From the NCBI GenBank assembly GCA_017541275.1, contig JAFXZM010000022.1:1-34561 (forward strand): 34,561 nt of DNA. Direction: 5' to 3'. The notes beneath the pieces are model-generated. The model was not told where the DNA came from. It ran no database searches and saw nothing but the letters and a program-made list of their open reading frames with translations. A program made the position numbers and the translations under genes. Every line of letters starts with the position of its first letter. Positions within the stretch are counted from its first letter, which is position 1. Below, in pieces: positions 7,112-18,484 of this stretch. This stretch comes from Oscillospiraceae bacterium. GTDB taxonomy: Bacteria > Bacillota > Clostridia > Oscillospirales > Ruminococcaceae.

Positions 7112-8881
7112 TCAGTTCAGGCCGACCAGATCGGAAAGGCTGCATCTTTTGGCAAGATACTGCATCAGCCGCGAGACATCGCCGCTGTCTACGCCGATTT
7201 TTCCGTTGCATTCGGCATTCATTTTGGATTCTTCGGAAACCTCCAGTCCGTCTTCATCGCCGACAATCCGGCACAGCAGCACGGCATCCTGAACATTGAC
7301 TGTGCCGTTGCAGTCCACATCGCCGGGCTTGCTTTTCTTTCCGGGCGGGTCGGTTTCAGTTGTGCTTGTGGAGGTACTTGTGGATGTGCTTGTAGTGATG
7401 CTTGTGGAGCATGTCGTGTGGGTCGAGGAGGCAGTTGTCGTGGTCACAGTTTCGGTCGTGGTCGTGACGGTCGGTTTTGTTACGACTGAGCCGCCATTGT
7501 AATACTGTGTCACTGTCTGACCGTTTGCACCCAGCGGAATCTGATGGTCAAGACCGATGAACACACCGTTTTCGTCCTGCCAGAGCGCCGGCTTCACAAG
7601 CTCGTACTTATCCTCATCCCAATTCTGGAAGTCGTTTATAAGGAGACCGCCGGTATCGCCGGAATTCTCGTTAAAGCACCAGAACGTATGATGAATATGC
7701 TTTTCGATCATATAATCACGGAGGATTATCATCCACTTTTTGTTATCGCCCGTCGGGTCCTTCGTTTCGTCGATGAATCCGCCCCATTCTCCCATGAGAA
7801 GCGGAGATATTTTTTCTTCAGCAAGATATGCCCATGTATCACGCCAGTAGTCATCAAGGAGCGTTTCTCTGGAAAAATCCTTCGCAAACCAGTCCTGCTT
7901 CCATACGAGCGGGCCGTAGTCATGCGGAGAATATACAAGCTGGCTCTGATACTTGCCGAGATTCACAGGATAGTCTCTTGCGCCGCGGAAGTTGCCCCCC
8001 CACCATGCACCGTAAAAGGGGCTGTAATTTGTCTGATACACGATCATGGGCGAATCCCAGTCCTGACCCTCCTCAAACTTCGGATAGACCTCAATGCCCT
8101 CAACCATGACAAGCAGATGCGGGTTCGCGCTTAATACAGCATTCGCGCCGCGCTCGGCAGCATACTTCCAGTTTGTATCATCCTTTGAATCGTCCCATTT
8201 GGCCATGCCCTGACCGTCGTTCTTGCCGTGCGGCTCATTCTTCAGGTCAATCGCGATGATCGTATCGTCATTCTTGTAGTAATCCGCAACCCAGTTCAAT
8301 GCTTCGAGCCAGTCATCATAGCTGTAATTGCTGTCATACCAGAGCGGATACTGGTGACCGTTTGAGGCAGTTGTCGCACAGTGAATGTCGATCATAATTT
8401 TGATGCCGAGCTCCTTGCACCACTGCACAGCCATATTCCAGATATCAAAGCTGTATTTGGGTTTTCCGCCCGCAACACCCTCTACGGTCAGCTCAGGGTT
8501 CTTCCACTCATTGATCTTGACCATATAAGGATCCGGAGCAAGGTTTTTCCATTGGAGAAGAATCTGTGTGGACATCGGCACCCGCATGAGATTGAATCCG
8601 TGATCTGCCATTTCGGTCAGCATTTCATGCATATTTCGCGACCACACGCCGTCAAAGCACTGTGTTGTGACATTGTAGCCGAACCAGTTGACGCCGGTCA
8701 GCCAGACCTCATTTCCGTTCATGTCAACAATTTTGTCGCCCTCGACATGCAGCCAGTCGTCCTGCGTGTCGTCCGCTGCCGCGGCTGCGGCGGTACCCGC
8801 AGTTTCCGTGATCGGCGCTGCCTGTGATGTCAGCAGCAGCCCCGCTGCCAGCAATGCTGACAGCTTTTGCCCTCTTTTCAT
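7112..8881 (-). CDS. Secreted GH5 family endoglucanase with C-terminal dockerin
   Basis: A 589-residue cellulosomal enzyme. A signal peptide (MKRGQKLSALLAAGLLL) is followed by a GH5 catalytic domain at about 40-440. The acid/base is Glu216 in DLKNEP, the nucleophile Glu365 in LLMGEWGG, and substrate-cleft motifs include WFGYNV, HGFNLMRVP and IDIHC. A low-complexity Thr/Ser linker (about 466-510) leads to a type I dockerin (about 518-580). The first calcium loop is good (GDVDCNGTVNVQDA). The second (AECNGKIGVDSGDV) lacks the usual leading Asp, giving a divergent duplicate. Likely role: cutting beta-1,4-glucan while docked on a scaffoldin. RBS GAGGGG lies upstream of the ATG at 8881. The nearest upstream gene is an unknown membrane protein. 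Confidence 0.94.
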   Translation of the reverse strand: MKRGQKLSALLAAGLLLTSQAAPITETAGTAAAAAADDTQDDWLHVEGDKIVDMNGNEVWLTGVNWFGYNVTTQCFDGVWSRNMHEMLTEMADHGFNLMRVPMSTQILLQWKNLAPDPYMVKINEWKNPELTVEGVAGGKPKYSFDIWNMAVQWCKELGIKIMIDIHCATTASNGHQYPLWYDSNYSYDDWLEALNWVADYYKNDDTIIAIDLKNEPHGKNDGQGMAKWDDSKDDTNWKYAAERGANAVLSANPHLLVMVEGIEVYPKFEEGQDWDSPMIVYQTNYSPFYGAWWGGNFRGARDYPVNLGKYQSQLVYSPHDYGPLVWKQDWFAKDFSRETLLDDYWRDTWAYLAEEKISPLLMGEWGGFIDETKDPTGDNKKWMIILRDYMIEKHIHHTFWCFNENSGDTGGLLINDFQNWDEDKYELVKPALWQDENGVFIGLDHQIPLGANGQTVTQYYNGGSVVTKPTVTTTTETVTTTTASSTHTTCSTSITTSTSTSTSTSTTETDPPGKKSKPGDVDCNGTVNVQDAVLLCRIVGDEDGLEVSEESKMNAECNGKIGVDSGDVSRLMQYLAKRCSLSDLVGLN

Positions 8882-8917
8882 AATGAATCCCCTCTCAATT
8901 CATATTTTAAGACATGC

Positions 8918-8958
8918 ACATGCAGCGCCCCGCAATGCTTTTGCCGGACGCTGCATGT
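8918..8958 (-). terminator. Hairpin between the unknown membrane protein gene and the GH5 gene
   Basis: ACATGCAGCG (8918-8927) pairs with CGCTGCATGT (8949-8958). No clear T-run follows on the minus strand. It probably marks the 3' end of the ATP synthase transcript, since no promoter for the GH5 gene was found in the 84 bp between the genes. Confidence 0.45.
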
Positions 8959-8965
8959 TTCTGCC

Positions 8966-9619
8966 TTAATAACCGTACTGTGCCTTCTTTTTGCCCTTGA
9001 CAGTCATAACAATACACACAATCCACAGAAGGACCGTGCCTGCCGCGCAGGCGATGCCGACATAAATAATCCAGTTGAATCTGGAATAATCCGTGCGGAC
9101 AACATAGATCGCGTTCTCGCAGTCTGTCGAATAGCCCTCGCCGTACCATTCCTGGAAGATATTGTTCAGATCGCTTGGCAGGGAGCGCACCTCGCCCTCG
9201 AAGCTGATTGTCTCCGTCGGCACATCGTCCTCAGAGTATTCCTCACCGTTCTGGTATTTTTCAAAGAGCTCCTGCCACCGGTCTGCGATCCGGTCCAGTG
9301 TTGCATAGTCGGAGGAATCGCTCGTTCCGTACAGAACATACTGACCGTTGTCCATGATGACGGCATAATACTGCATCGTTGTGGATTTAGAGGTCGTGAT
9401 GCCGAATGTCTTGCGGGATTCCTCACGTTCGGCAATGGCACCGTATGTTCTGTCGATTGTACCGCGGACGAGGTCGCCGTCCATCAGCTCACCGGCTTTC
9501 ACGGCATTGAAATCCTTGATATCATTGTTCTTCCATTTCTGCCATTTCGGAAATTCCATCAGGAATGCGATAGACAGCACCAGCAAAACTAGTGATATAA
9601 GCAGACAAAACTTTCTCAT
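8966..9619 (-). CDS. Unknown protein with one N-terminal and one C-terminal membrane segment
   Basis: A 217-residue protein of unrecognised function. A hydrophobic segment at about residues 5-20 (signal anchor) is followed by an extracytoplasmic region of about 155 residues rich in Asp, Glu, Tyr and Ser. A second membrane helix lies near 183-205 (WIIYVGIACAAGTVLLWIVCIVM), then a short Lys-rich tail. The extracytoplasmic part contains LVRGTIDRTYGAIAE and a beta-rich YYAVIMDNGQYVLYG, which faintly recalls uncharacterised Firmicutes DUF proteins of the same layout. ATG 9619 is preferred over an in-frame TTG at 9628 because of spacing from AAAGGG. It begins 22 bp after atpC, so it is probably the last gene of the ATP synthase transcript. 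Confidence 0.75.
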   Translation of the reverse strand: MRKFCLLISLVLLVLSIAFLMEFPKWQKWKNNDIKDFNAVKAGELMDGDLVRGTIDRTYGAIAEREESRKTFGITTSKSTTMQYYAVIMDNGQYVLYGTSDSSDYATLDRIADRWQELFEKYQNGEEYSEDDVPTETISFEGEVRSLPSDLNNIFQEWYGEGYSTDCENAIYVVRTDYSRFNWIIYVGIACAAGTVLLWIVCIVMTVKGKKKAQYGY

Positions 9620-9641
9620 AAACTTCAAATCCCTTTCCCAA

Positions 9642-10052
9642 TTATAAGTCCTTCATGGACGATACCCTCAATCTGTTCAGTGCACGCTGAAGTTTCAGCT
9701 CAGCATACTTGAGATCTTCCTGATTCTGACTGTTTTCCTTGCGGCGGCGGGCATCCTCCTCAGAGCGCTTTGCCCAGTCGATGTCGATATCCTCCGCCCA
9801 TTCCACGGCATTGGCAAGAATGGCCGTATGATCCGGCGAGACCTTTACCGCACCGCCGGAGAGCGCGGCAATCCGCTCTGTTCCGTCCTCCATGGTAATC
9901 TTCACCGGCCCGGAGGGCAGTGCCGCGACATATTTCTCATGCTTTGCGAGGATGCCGAGGTCGCCCTCGCTTGTGCGGACAATCACGCGCTGAACGGCAC
10001 CCTCAAAGAATACCTTTTCCGGCGTAATAATCCGGAGCCGGAATATGCTCAT
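9642..10052 (-). CDS. atpC: F-type ATP synthase epsilon subunit
   Basis: A 136-residue epsilon subunit of the F1 central stalk. The N-terminal beta-sandwich (FRLRIITPEKVFFEG, EGDLGILAKHEKYVAAL) is followed by a C-terminal helical hairpin (from about 85, Arg/Glu-rich) of the type that inhibits ATP hydrolysis in bacteria. Its ATG abuts the atpD stop (TAAATG) with the site GAGGAGG inside atpD, so translation is coupled. It ends with a short MKDL tail. Confidence 0.97.
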   Translation of the reverse strand: MSIFRLRIITPEKVFFEGAVQRVIVRTSEGDLGILAKHEKYVAALPSGPVKITMEDGTERIAALSGGAVKVSPDHTAILANAVEWAEDIDIDWAKRSEEDARRRKENSQNQEDLKYAELKLQRALNRLRVSSMKDL

Positions 10053-11483
<1,431 letters not shown>

Positions 11484-11533
11484 TCACTTTCTAAATCAGA
11501 TTCCTACTCAAAGAGAAAAACGCGCCCGTGCTC

Positions 11534-12400
11534 TCACTCCTGTGCATTTGCGCCGGAAACGATTTCGGTCAGCTCCTGTGTAATGGAGGCCTGCCGCGCA
11601 CGGTTATATTTGAGGGAAAGATCGTCGATCATTTCCTGTGCATTATCGGTTGCATTCTCCATTGCCATACGCCGTGCCGCCTGCTCGGAGGCATACGTAT
11701 CGACAACGGTGCAGTACAGGATACCGGCAAGATACTGCGGAATGAGCGAATTGAACACAGCCTCCGGGCTGGGCTCATAGTGTGTCAGGCTTTGCACGCC
11801 GGGATTCCGTTCGAGATTCGGCACGGGAATGACCTGCATCTGTCTTGCCTCCTGCGAGAGCGGGGAAACCATATTCGTAAAGAACACCTCAACAAGCGCG
11901 AGATGCCCCTGATCGAACAGGTGAACGATATGCTCTGCCATATGCAGGGCGGTATAGGTCGTCATCTTCTCCGCAACATTATCAAATGTGCCGAGAATCC
12001 GGTTTTCGGCTTTTGCATAATGCTCCGAGGCCTTTTTCCCGACGGTCATCAGGATAACCTCTCTGCCCTGTGCCTCCAGCTCCCTGATGCGTTTGTCAGC
12101 CAGCCGGAACACATTGACATTGAAGCCGCCCGCCAGTCCGCGGTCGCCGGCCATGACGATCAGCAGAGCGGCGCCGTCCTCCCGCAGCTCAGTATAGGCG
12201 GAATGAAATCCGACCGCCTCTGAGGCAACCTCGCTCATGGTTTCATACAGCAGATTAAAAAACGGTACAGCCTGCTCGGCGCGCTCCTTTGCGTGGCGCA
12301 GCTTGGAGGATGCGACCAGTTCCATCGCCTTGGTGATCTGCATGGTGCTTTCGACACTTTTGATCCGGCGTTTGATCGCTTTCATATTGGCACCGGCCAT
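11534..12400 (-). CDS. atpG: F-type ATP synthase gamma subunit
   Basis: A 288-residue central rotor shaft. The N-terminal helix has the family pattern (MKAIKRRIKSVESTMQITKA). A Rossmann-like middle contains MAGDRGLAGGFN, and the C-terminal helix has MENATDNAQEMIDDLSLKYNRARQ, which enters the alpha/beta head. The start has GGAGG upstream and lies 15 bp after atpA. Confidence 0.98.
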   Translation of the reverse strand: MAGANMKAIKRRIKSVESTMQITKAMELVASSKLRHAKERAEQAVPFFNLLYETMSEVASEAVGFHSAYTELREDGAALLIVMAGDRGLAGGFNVNVFRLADKRIRELEAQGREVILMTVGKKASEHYAKAENRILGTFDNVAEKMTTYTALHMAEHIVHLFDQGHLALVEVFFTNMVSPLSQEARQMQVIPVPNLERNPGVQSLTHYEPSPEAVFNSLIPQYLAGILYCTVVDTYASEQAARRMAMENATDNAQEMIDDLSLKYNRARQASITQELTEIVSGANAQE

Positions 12401-12415
12401 GAATCACACCTCCGA

Positions 12416-13921
<1,506 letters not shown>

Positions 13922-13949
13922 GTTGCACCTTCTTATACCGGATGCGGCG

Positions 13950-14480
13950 CTATGAAAGCTGAGCCTTCAGCGCATCCAGCCGAAATTTCACACTGTTATC
14001 AATCCGCGTATCGCCGTACTGCACGATAACACCGCCGAGAATGCTGCTGTCGATGTGCTCTGTGATCCGGACGGTTTTCCCGAGCTTCTCACCGAGCTTG
14101 GAACGCAGCCGCTCCTTCTGATCGGGATTCATCGCGACGGCGGTTGTGACTTGCACATCGACCGTTCCCTGATAATCGAGCATCCGCGCGTCAAAATCAT
14201 CTGCGATTTCGCGGAGATACGGCACTCTGCCGTGATCAATCAGCAAAAACAGCAGTCTGGCTGCGTTTCCTTCATCACCGAAGATTTTTTTGGCGATGCC
14301 GATGCGCTCACCGACGGAAACAGTCGGAAGCGAGAGCAGCCTTGTCAGATCGGGATTCAGGGAGAAAAGGACAGCAAGCTGTCTGAGGTCGGCACGGGTC
14401 TCCTGAAGGGCAGAGTCGCCCTGCTCGCGCGCCAGTGAAAACAGTGCGTTTGCGTAAACCGCAGACACTTCAGAGCTCAC
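13950..14480 (-). CDS. atpH: F-type ATP synthase delta subunit
   Basis: A 176-residue delta subunit that links the top of the alpha3beta3 head to the b-subunit stalk. The N-terminal helical bundle ([16 protein letters not shown]) and the conserved C-terminal block ([20 protein letters not shown]) are both present. It starts with GTG, overlapping the atpF stop as GTGA, so the two stalk proteins are translationally coupled. Confidence 0.97.
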   Translation of the reverse strand: MSSEVSAVYANALFSLAREQGDSALQETRADLRQLAVLFSLNPDLTRLLSLPTVSVGERIGIAKKIFGDEGNAARLLFLLIDHGRVPYLREIADDFDARMLDYQGTVDVQVTTAVAMNPDQKERLRSKLGEKLGKTVRITEHIDSSILGGVIVQYGDTRIDNSVKFRLDALKAQLS

Positions 14481-14977
14481 TGCACATCACCCACCGAATC
14501 TATAAACTCGTCGATCAGTCTCGCATGATCCTCCGGATTGATCTCACGGCCGACGACCTTCTCCGCAACCATGACAGCCAGACCGGAGACTTCTCCGCGC
14601 AGCTCGTGCTCAGCACGGCGTTTCTCGCGCTCAAGCTCCTCCGCATTCTGCTGCATGATCCCTGCTGCATCGGCCTTTGCCTTTGCGATGATCTCATCCG
14701 AGCGCTTCTGTGCTTTTCTGGTCGCATTGCGCATGAGCTCGGCGGATTCCTCCTTCGCCTGCTCCAGCTTTTCGCGGTATTCCGTTTCTGCTGTTTCGGC
14801 GCGGCTGCGGGCATCCTCTGCATCCTGCAATGTCTGGTCAACGGCGGTCTGCCGCTCCTCCAGAATCTTATTTACGGGCTTGAACAGAAAATGCTTCAGG
14901 CCGAGAAACAGAATCAGCGTATTGGCCAGCGTGAAAAGAATGGTGCCGGGATCAATGGATAAAAATCCTAGCTTCAT
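14477..14977 (-). CDS. atpF: F-type ATP synthase b subunit
   Basis: A 166-residue peripheral-stalk subunit. One N-terminal membrane helix (about 12-30, TILFTLANTLILFLGLKHFLF) is followed by a long Ala/Glu/Arg-rich coiled coil and a C-terminal delta-binding region (GLAVMVAEKVVGREI). Only one b gene is present, so the stalk is presumably a b homodimer. It overlaps atpH by four bases and lies 47 bp after atpE. Confidence 0.97.
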   Translation of the reverse strand: MKLGFLSIDPGTILFTLANTLILFLGLKHFLFKPVNKILEERQTAVDQTLQDAEDARSRAETAETEYREKLEQAKEESAELMRNATRKAQKRSDEIIAKAKADAAGIMQQNAEELEREKRRAEHELRGEVSGLAVMVAEKVVGREINPEDHARLIDEFIDSVGDVQ

Positions 14978-15024
14978 TTCATTCAGTCCTTCTTATCGTA
15001 AATGTATCCGATCTCCGCAGCCAA

Positions 15025-15282
<258 letters not shown>

Positions 15283-15305
15283 TTACCTCCGTTCAGAATA
15301 AACAA

Positions 15306-16085
15306 TCAGTTTGCCTGCGGTGCTTCATCCTCCGCAGGGCCGGCATTGCTGATAAACACCATTGTCAGCATAATGAAGATAAATGCCTGCATGAAGTCGG
15401 AAAACAGGTCAAAATACAGGGAAAGCACAGCCGGAATGCCGACTGTCAAAACAGGAACCTGAAGCCGGATCATATGGCTCAGATTCGACAGCCCGTAGTA
15501 GATCAGACCCATGATGATTGAGCCGCCGGCGATATTGCCGAAGTGACGCAGTGCCATCGCGGCAGGCGTCGAGACTTCACTGAGAATGTTGATCGGCAGC
15601 ATCACGGGGATCGGATCGACAAAGCCCTTCAGGTAGCCGCCGACGCCGCCGTACCGGATTTTTGTTGCGGTGATCAGGATAAATGTCACAGCCGCCCACG
15701 AGAGCAGCACCGAGAAGTCAGAAGTCACGGCACGGACACCGAGCAGGCTGATGAGGCTGCCGAAGATTGAAAAGCAGAACACCGACGCAATATACGGGGT
15801 AAACCACAGCCAGCGCTTACCCATAGTATCGCGCACGAGATTGGTGATTGCCTCGACTGCCATTTCCGCGACCGCCTGCCGCTTGGACACATTCCGCACC
15901 TTCAGATTGCGGGTCAGCAGAAAGGCCGTGAGCAGAATGATCCCGATGACAATCCATTCGAGCACAACGGTTTCCGTAAAGTTGATTTTGAAGCCGAAGA
16001 CATGGAATGTTTTGATGACCTTGGGGCCGTCAACGCTCAGCTCCTCCGGGCCCTGAAGCACCTTCGGAATTGCAAATAATGCCAT
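15306..16085 (-). CDS. atpB: F-type ATP synthase a subunit
   Basis: A 259-residue membrane stator with five to six helices. The essential arginine is Arg180 in AMALRHFGNIAGG, and the last helix carries the usual QAFIFIMLTMVFISNA block. It provides the ion half-channels facing the c ring. The N-terminal sequence FHVFGFKINFTETVVLEWIVIG is typical of Firmicutes. GAGGTG lies upstream of the ATG, 12 bp after atpI. Confidence 0.98.
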   Translation of the reverse strand: MALFAIPKVLQGPEELSVDGPKVIKTFHVFGFKINFTETVVLEWIVIGIILLTAFLLTRNLKVRNVSKRQAVAEMAVEAITNLVRDTMGKRWLWFTPYIASVFCFSIFGSLISLLGVRAVTSDFSVLLSWAAVTFILITATKIRYGGVGGYLKGFVDPIPVMLPINILSEVSTPAAMALRHFGNIAGGSIIMGLIYYGLSNLSHMIRLQVPVLTVGIPAVLSLYFDLFSDFMQAFIFIMLTMVFISNAGPAEDEAPQAN

Positions 16086-16097
16086 TTTGTATATGTT

Positions 16098-16511
16098 TCA
16101 CCTCTTTTTTTCGCGGGGCTTTGCATCTGCGCGGGTAAACAGTGCGCCTGCCGTATAAATCAGCCGCGGATAGAGCATCGGAACCGCGACCGCGACCGGC
16201 GAAATGAATTCGCGCAGGACGAGAGCTGTTCCGAACGCAGCGGCAAAGAGCATCAGCCGCAGCGCATAGAACATCCGGTGTCTGCGCTGACTGGCCGTAC
16301 CGGTGCGCTTTGCATCTGTTTCCATGCGCAGTATGCTGTACCGCAGCAGCAGCAGCGACCCGATCAGCACAGCCGTACCCAGCAGCAGACCGAACGCAAA
16401 GGCGGCAGTCACGCCCAGCACGATCACGCTGATGAGATATGCAGCGATATTCAGAAACACGGCGCGCCCTGCCAGCATTTTAATCTCCTGCTGCATCTGA
16501 TCTGCCGGCAT
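16098..16511 (-). CDS. atpI: ATP synthase subunit I (AtpI-like) membrane protein
   Basis: A 137-residue protein with four predicted membrane segments in two pairs (about 16-36, 38-58, 82-102 and 105-123), a short basic loop between the pairs and a Lys/Arg-rich end. Sequence identity to AtpI is low, as is normal for this family. Length, topology and its place as the first gene of the operon, 12 bp before atpB, support the call. AtpI helps c-ring assembly in other bacteria. RBS GAAGGAGG lies upstream of the start. Confidence 0.82.
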   Translation of the reverse strand: MPADQMQQEIKMLAGRAVFLNIAAYLISVIVLGVTAAFAFGLLLGTAVLIGSLLLLRYSILRMETDAKRTGTASQRRHRMFYALRLMLFAAAFGTALVLREFISPVAVAVPMLYPRLIYTAGALFTRADAKPREKKR

Positions 16512-16542
16512 AACAGCGCCTCCTTCTCCCGGATTCTCTCAC

Positions 16543-16571
16543 AGTATACCATAAATCCGGAAAAAAAGCAA
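16543..16571 (-). promoter_or_regulatory. Inner promoter of the ATP synthase operon (P2)
   Basis: On the minus strand TTGCTT (16571-16566) and TATACT (16548-16543) are separated by 17 bp, about 30 bp before atpI. It lies downstream of the leader terminator, so it could give constitutive expression. Confidence 0.6.
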
Positions 16572-16621
16572 TGGGCAAACACGATGAAATGCCTGTTTTT
16601 CAGCACACTGTACAAACCGCA

Positions 16622-16683
16622 CAAAAACAGCCCTACAGCCCTGTCCGTTCTGTGCAGGTCTGTAGGGCGCTCCGTTGCGTTCT
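16622..16683 (-). ncRNA. Predicted short transcript between outer atp promoter and terminator
   Basis: The exact-consensus P1 promoter would start transcription near 16683, and the terminator hairpin begins only about 15 bases later and ends at 16622. The product would be an RNA of about 60 bases that is mostly one hairpin. It could be an attenuated leader of the ATP synthase operon or a free small RNA. No reading frame with a ribosome site and no known RNA family fits. Confidence 0.4.
16623..16668 (-). terminator. Strong intrinsic terminator in the ATP synthase operon leader
   Basis: On the minus strand GCCCTACAG (16668-16660) pairs perfectly with CTGTAGGGC (16638-16630). An inner CCTG/CAGG stem lengthens it to about 13 bp, and TGTTTTTG follows. 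It stands between the two atp promoters. Confidence 0.85.
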
Positions 16684-16689
16684 GCCGCT

Positions 16690-16718
16690 ATTATAGCATA
16701 AAACGGGGCTTTTGTCAA
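16690..16718 (-). promoter_or_regulatory. Exact-consensus outer promoter (P1) facing the ATP synthase operon
   Basis: On the minus strand TTGACA (16718-16713) and TATAAT (16695-16690) are separated by 17 bp. A terminator follows within about 20-60 bp of the expected start. Confidence 0.88.
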
Positions 16719-16786
16719 GCCGCGCCGCGCACCGGAGTTTGAACAATCAATCCCCGAAATATCCATTCCCGATTACACGGCAGCGG

Positions 16787-16815
16787 TTGACAATTCCGGC
16801 CGGTTATGATACAAT
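16787..16815 (+). promoter_or_regulatory. Promoter of the dockerin peptidase gene
   Basis: TTGACA (16787-16792) and TACAAT (16810-16815) are separated by 17 bp and lie 55 bp before the ATG. It is divergent from the atp promoters. Confidence 0.8.
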
Positions 16816-16869
16816 GTTTTTGGTATTTATTCCGCATTCAAAGGCGGAAATACCGCAGAAAGGAATTAT

Positions 16870-18468
16870 ATGAAGCGAAGATTATTAAAACGGCTGTGCT
16901 GTGCGGCTGCTGCATTCACCGCTGCTGCGGCCGGAATGCGGCCTGCTGCGGCAGCAGAGGGACGGCTGTACAATCAGTTTGATCCGTACTGGGATACGGT
17001 AATCATGCACAGCATCACAGGCACCGAAAGCTCTATGTATACATCTGCATGCGGCGTTTTTTCGTTCTGCAATGCAATTTACGGCCTGAACAGCACCGAG
17101 ATTGATGCGATTGAGTTTGCGGAGTGGGCAGCCGGCACCGGCGGGTACCGCCCCGGAAACGGCGGAACCTATGCAACAATCCTCTACCCGAAGCTCGAAG
17201 CGGCATGGGGTGAGCGTGCGCATTTTAAGATGCTCGGCTATTATGACGGCGGCATCCGCAGCACAAGGCTGATGAATCACCTGAAATCCGGCGGTGTCGC
17301 GGTGATTCATGTTTACAATCATTTTATGGCAGTGACGGGCTACGATGAGGAAAACGATCTGTATCATGTGATTGAAAGCGCATGCAGCACCGCACGCGGT
17401 CTGGAGGGAGACAGTTGGGTTACGGCGGAAAAGCTCTCTGAGGGCCGCACGAAATCCGACTGGTATGCGCTGCTTCAGAATACAAAGGCACCGGAATATT
17501 CCGGCGTGGTGACAGATCACCTTCACAGCGCATCGGAGCTGTCAGAGTTTCTGCTCGTGAGCGATATCAAGGGTGATTTCGCGCTCGGCATCAACGATGC
17601 GGACGGAAACCGGCTGGAAACCTGCTATAGCCGGAGGGCCGCATTATCCTGCGAGCAGCCGCTTCAGACCGCACTGACCGAGCCCGGCTTTTATTCCTGC
17701 TATGCCTCATCCTATAACAGCTTCGGATTCATTGACAGCGAGCCGGTTACATTTCAGGTATACAATACCCCGCCGGAGCTTTCTGAGCTGACAGCCGCAG
17801 AGGGCGCGATGCAGGCCGGAGAGCCTGTCGTGTTTCAGGTGCGGGGCGGCACCGCGGAATCCTTCGTGCTGGAGGTGCGCGATGCCAAGAACAACCGCGT
17901 ATACCGCTGCTATCAGAGCGGCGAGCTCGGCGCGTGGTTCGGCGATACGGCAGCGGCGGAATGGCTGCCGGAAGCGCCCGGAGAGTACAAAGCGCATGTT
18001 GTTATGTACAATGATTTCGGCTACAAATATTCCGACAGCATCAGCCTGCATGTTGATGGCGATGTGCCGGTCACGCTGGCGGATGACCCCGATTCTGCTG
18101 CGGATGCGCAGACGGTTCTCGTTCCCTACGGCGGTGCATACGGCGCACTTCCGGAGCACTCCCGCATCGGCGCACGGTTCGACGGCTGGTTTACGGAGCC
18201 GGAAAACGGCGAGCAGATCTCTGCACAAACGGTCGTTGATTCCTCCGAGGCGCATTCGCTGTACGCACACTGGACGCCGTATCCCGCCGGTGATCTCAAT
18301 GCTGACATGCAGGCCGATATGCGGGATGCGGTGCTGATGTCCCGGCTGATTACGGAGGACGCTGTATTATCCGCAGACGATACCATGCTGTTCTGTGCGG
18401 ATACGGACGGGGACGGCATCATCGGAATCAGCGATCTGACCGCACTTCTGCATGCTCTGAGCGGCTGA
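16870..18468 (+). CDS. Secreted C39-like cysteine peptidase with InlB-type repeat and dockerin
   Basis: A 532-residue secreted protein. A basic, Ala-rich signal peptide ends near residue 29. A papain-like peptidase C39_2 domain follows (about 30-210): the catalytic Cys61 lies in YTSACGVFSFC and the His151 in HVYNHFMAVTGYD. The third residue may be Glu169 in VIES. A middle beta-rich region (about 215-400) contains two related segments ending FYSCYASSYNSFGF and YKAHVVMYNDFGY. An InlB B-repeat-like module (about 410-468, FDGWFTEP and YAHWTP) precedes a type I dockerin (about 474-532, GDLNADMQADMRDA and ADTDGDGIIGISDL). It is probably docked on the cellulosome or cell wall. The peptide substrate is unknown, and it could also be a catalytically weak adhesin. 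RBS AAAGGA lies before the ATG. Confidence 0.85.
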   Translation: MKRRLLKRLCCAAAAFTAAAAGMRPAAAAEGRLYNQFDPYWDTVIMHSITGTESSMYTSACGVFSFCNAIYGLNSTEIDAIEFAEWAAGTGGYRPGNGGTYATILYPKLEAAWGERAHFKMLGYYDGGIRSTRLMNHLKSGGVAVIHVYNHFMAVTGYDEENDLYHVIESACSTARGLEGDSWVTAEKLSEGRTKSDWYALLQNTKAPEYSGVVTDHLHSASELSEFLLVSDIKGDFALGINDADGNRLETCYSRRAALSCEQPLQTALTEPGFYSCYASSYNSFGFIDSEPVTFQVYNTPPELSELTAAEGAMQAGEPVVFQVRGGTAESFVLEVRDAKNNRVYRCYQSGELGAWFGDTAAAEWLPEAPGEYKAHVVMYNDFGYKYSDSISLHVDGDVPVTLADDPDSAADAQTVLVPYGGAYGALPEHSRIGARFDGWFTEPENGEQISAQTVVDSSEAHSLYAHWTPYPAGDLNADMQADMRDAVLMSRLITEDAVLSADDTMLFCADTDGDGIIGISDLTALLHALSG

Positions 18469-18484
18469 ACGGAGGACATCGCTG

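Noticed and set aside
7370-7500. Short tandem repeat in the GH5 gene as a possible phase-variable tract
   Set aside because: The GTGGAGGT/TGTGCTTGT-like repetition simply encodes the Thr/Ser linker. It stays in frame, and imperfect repeats of this kind are normal in dockerin enzymes.
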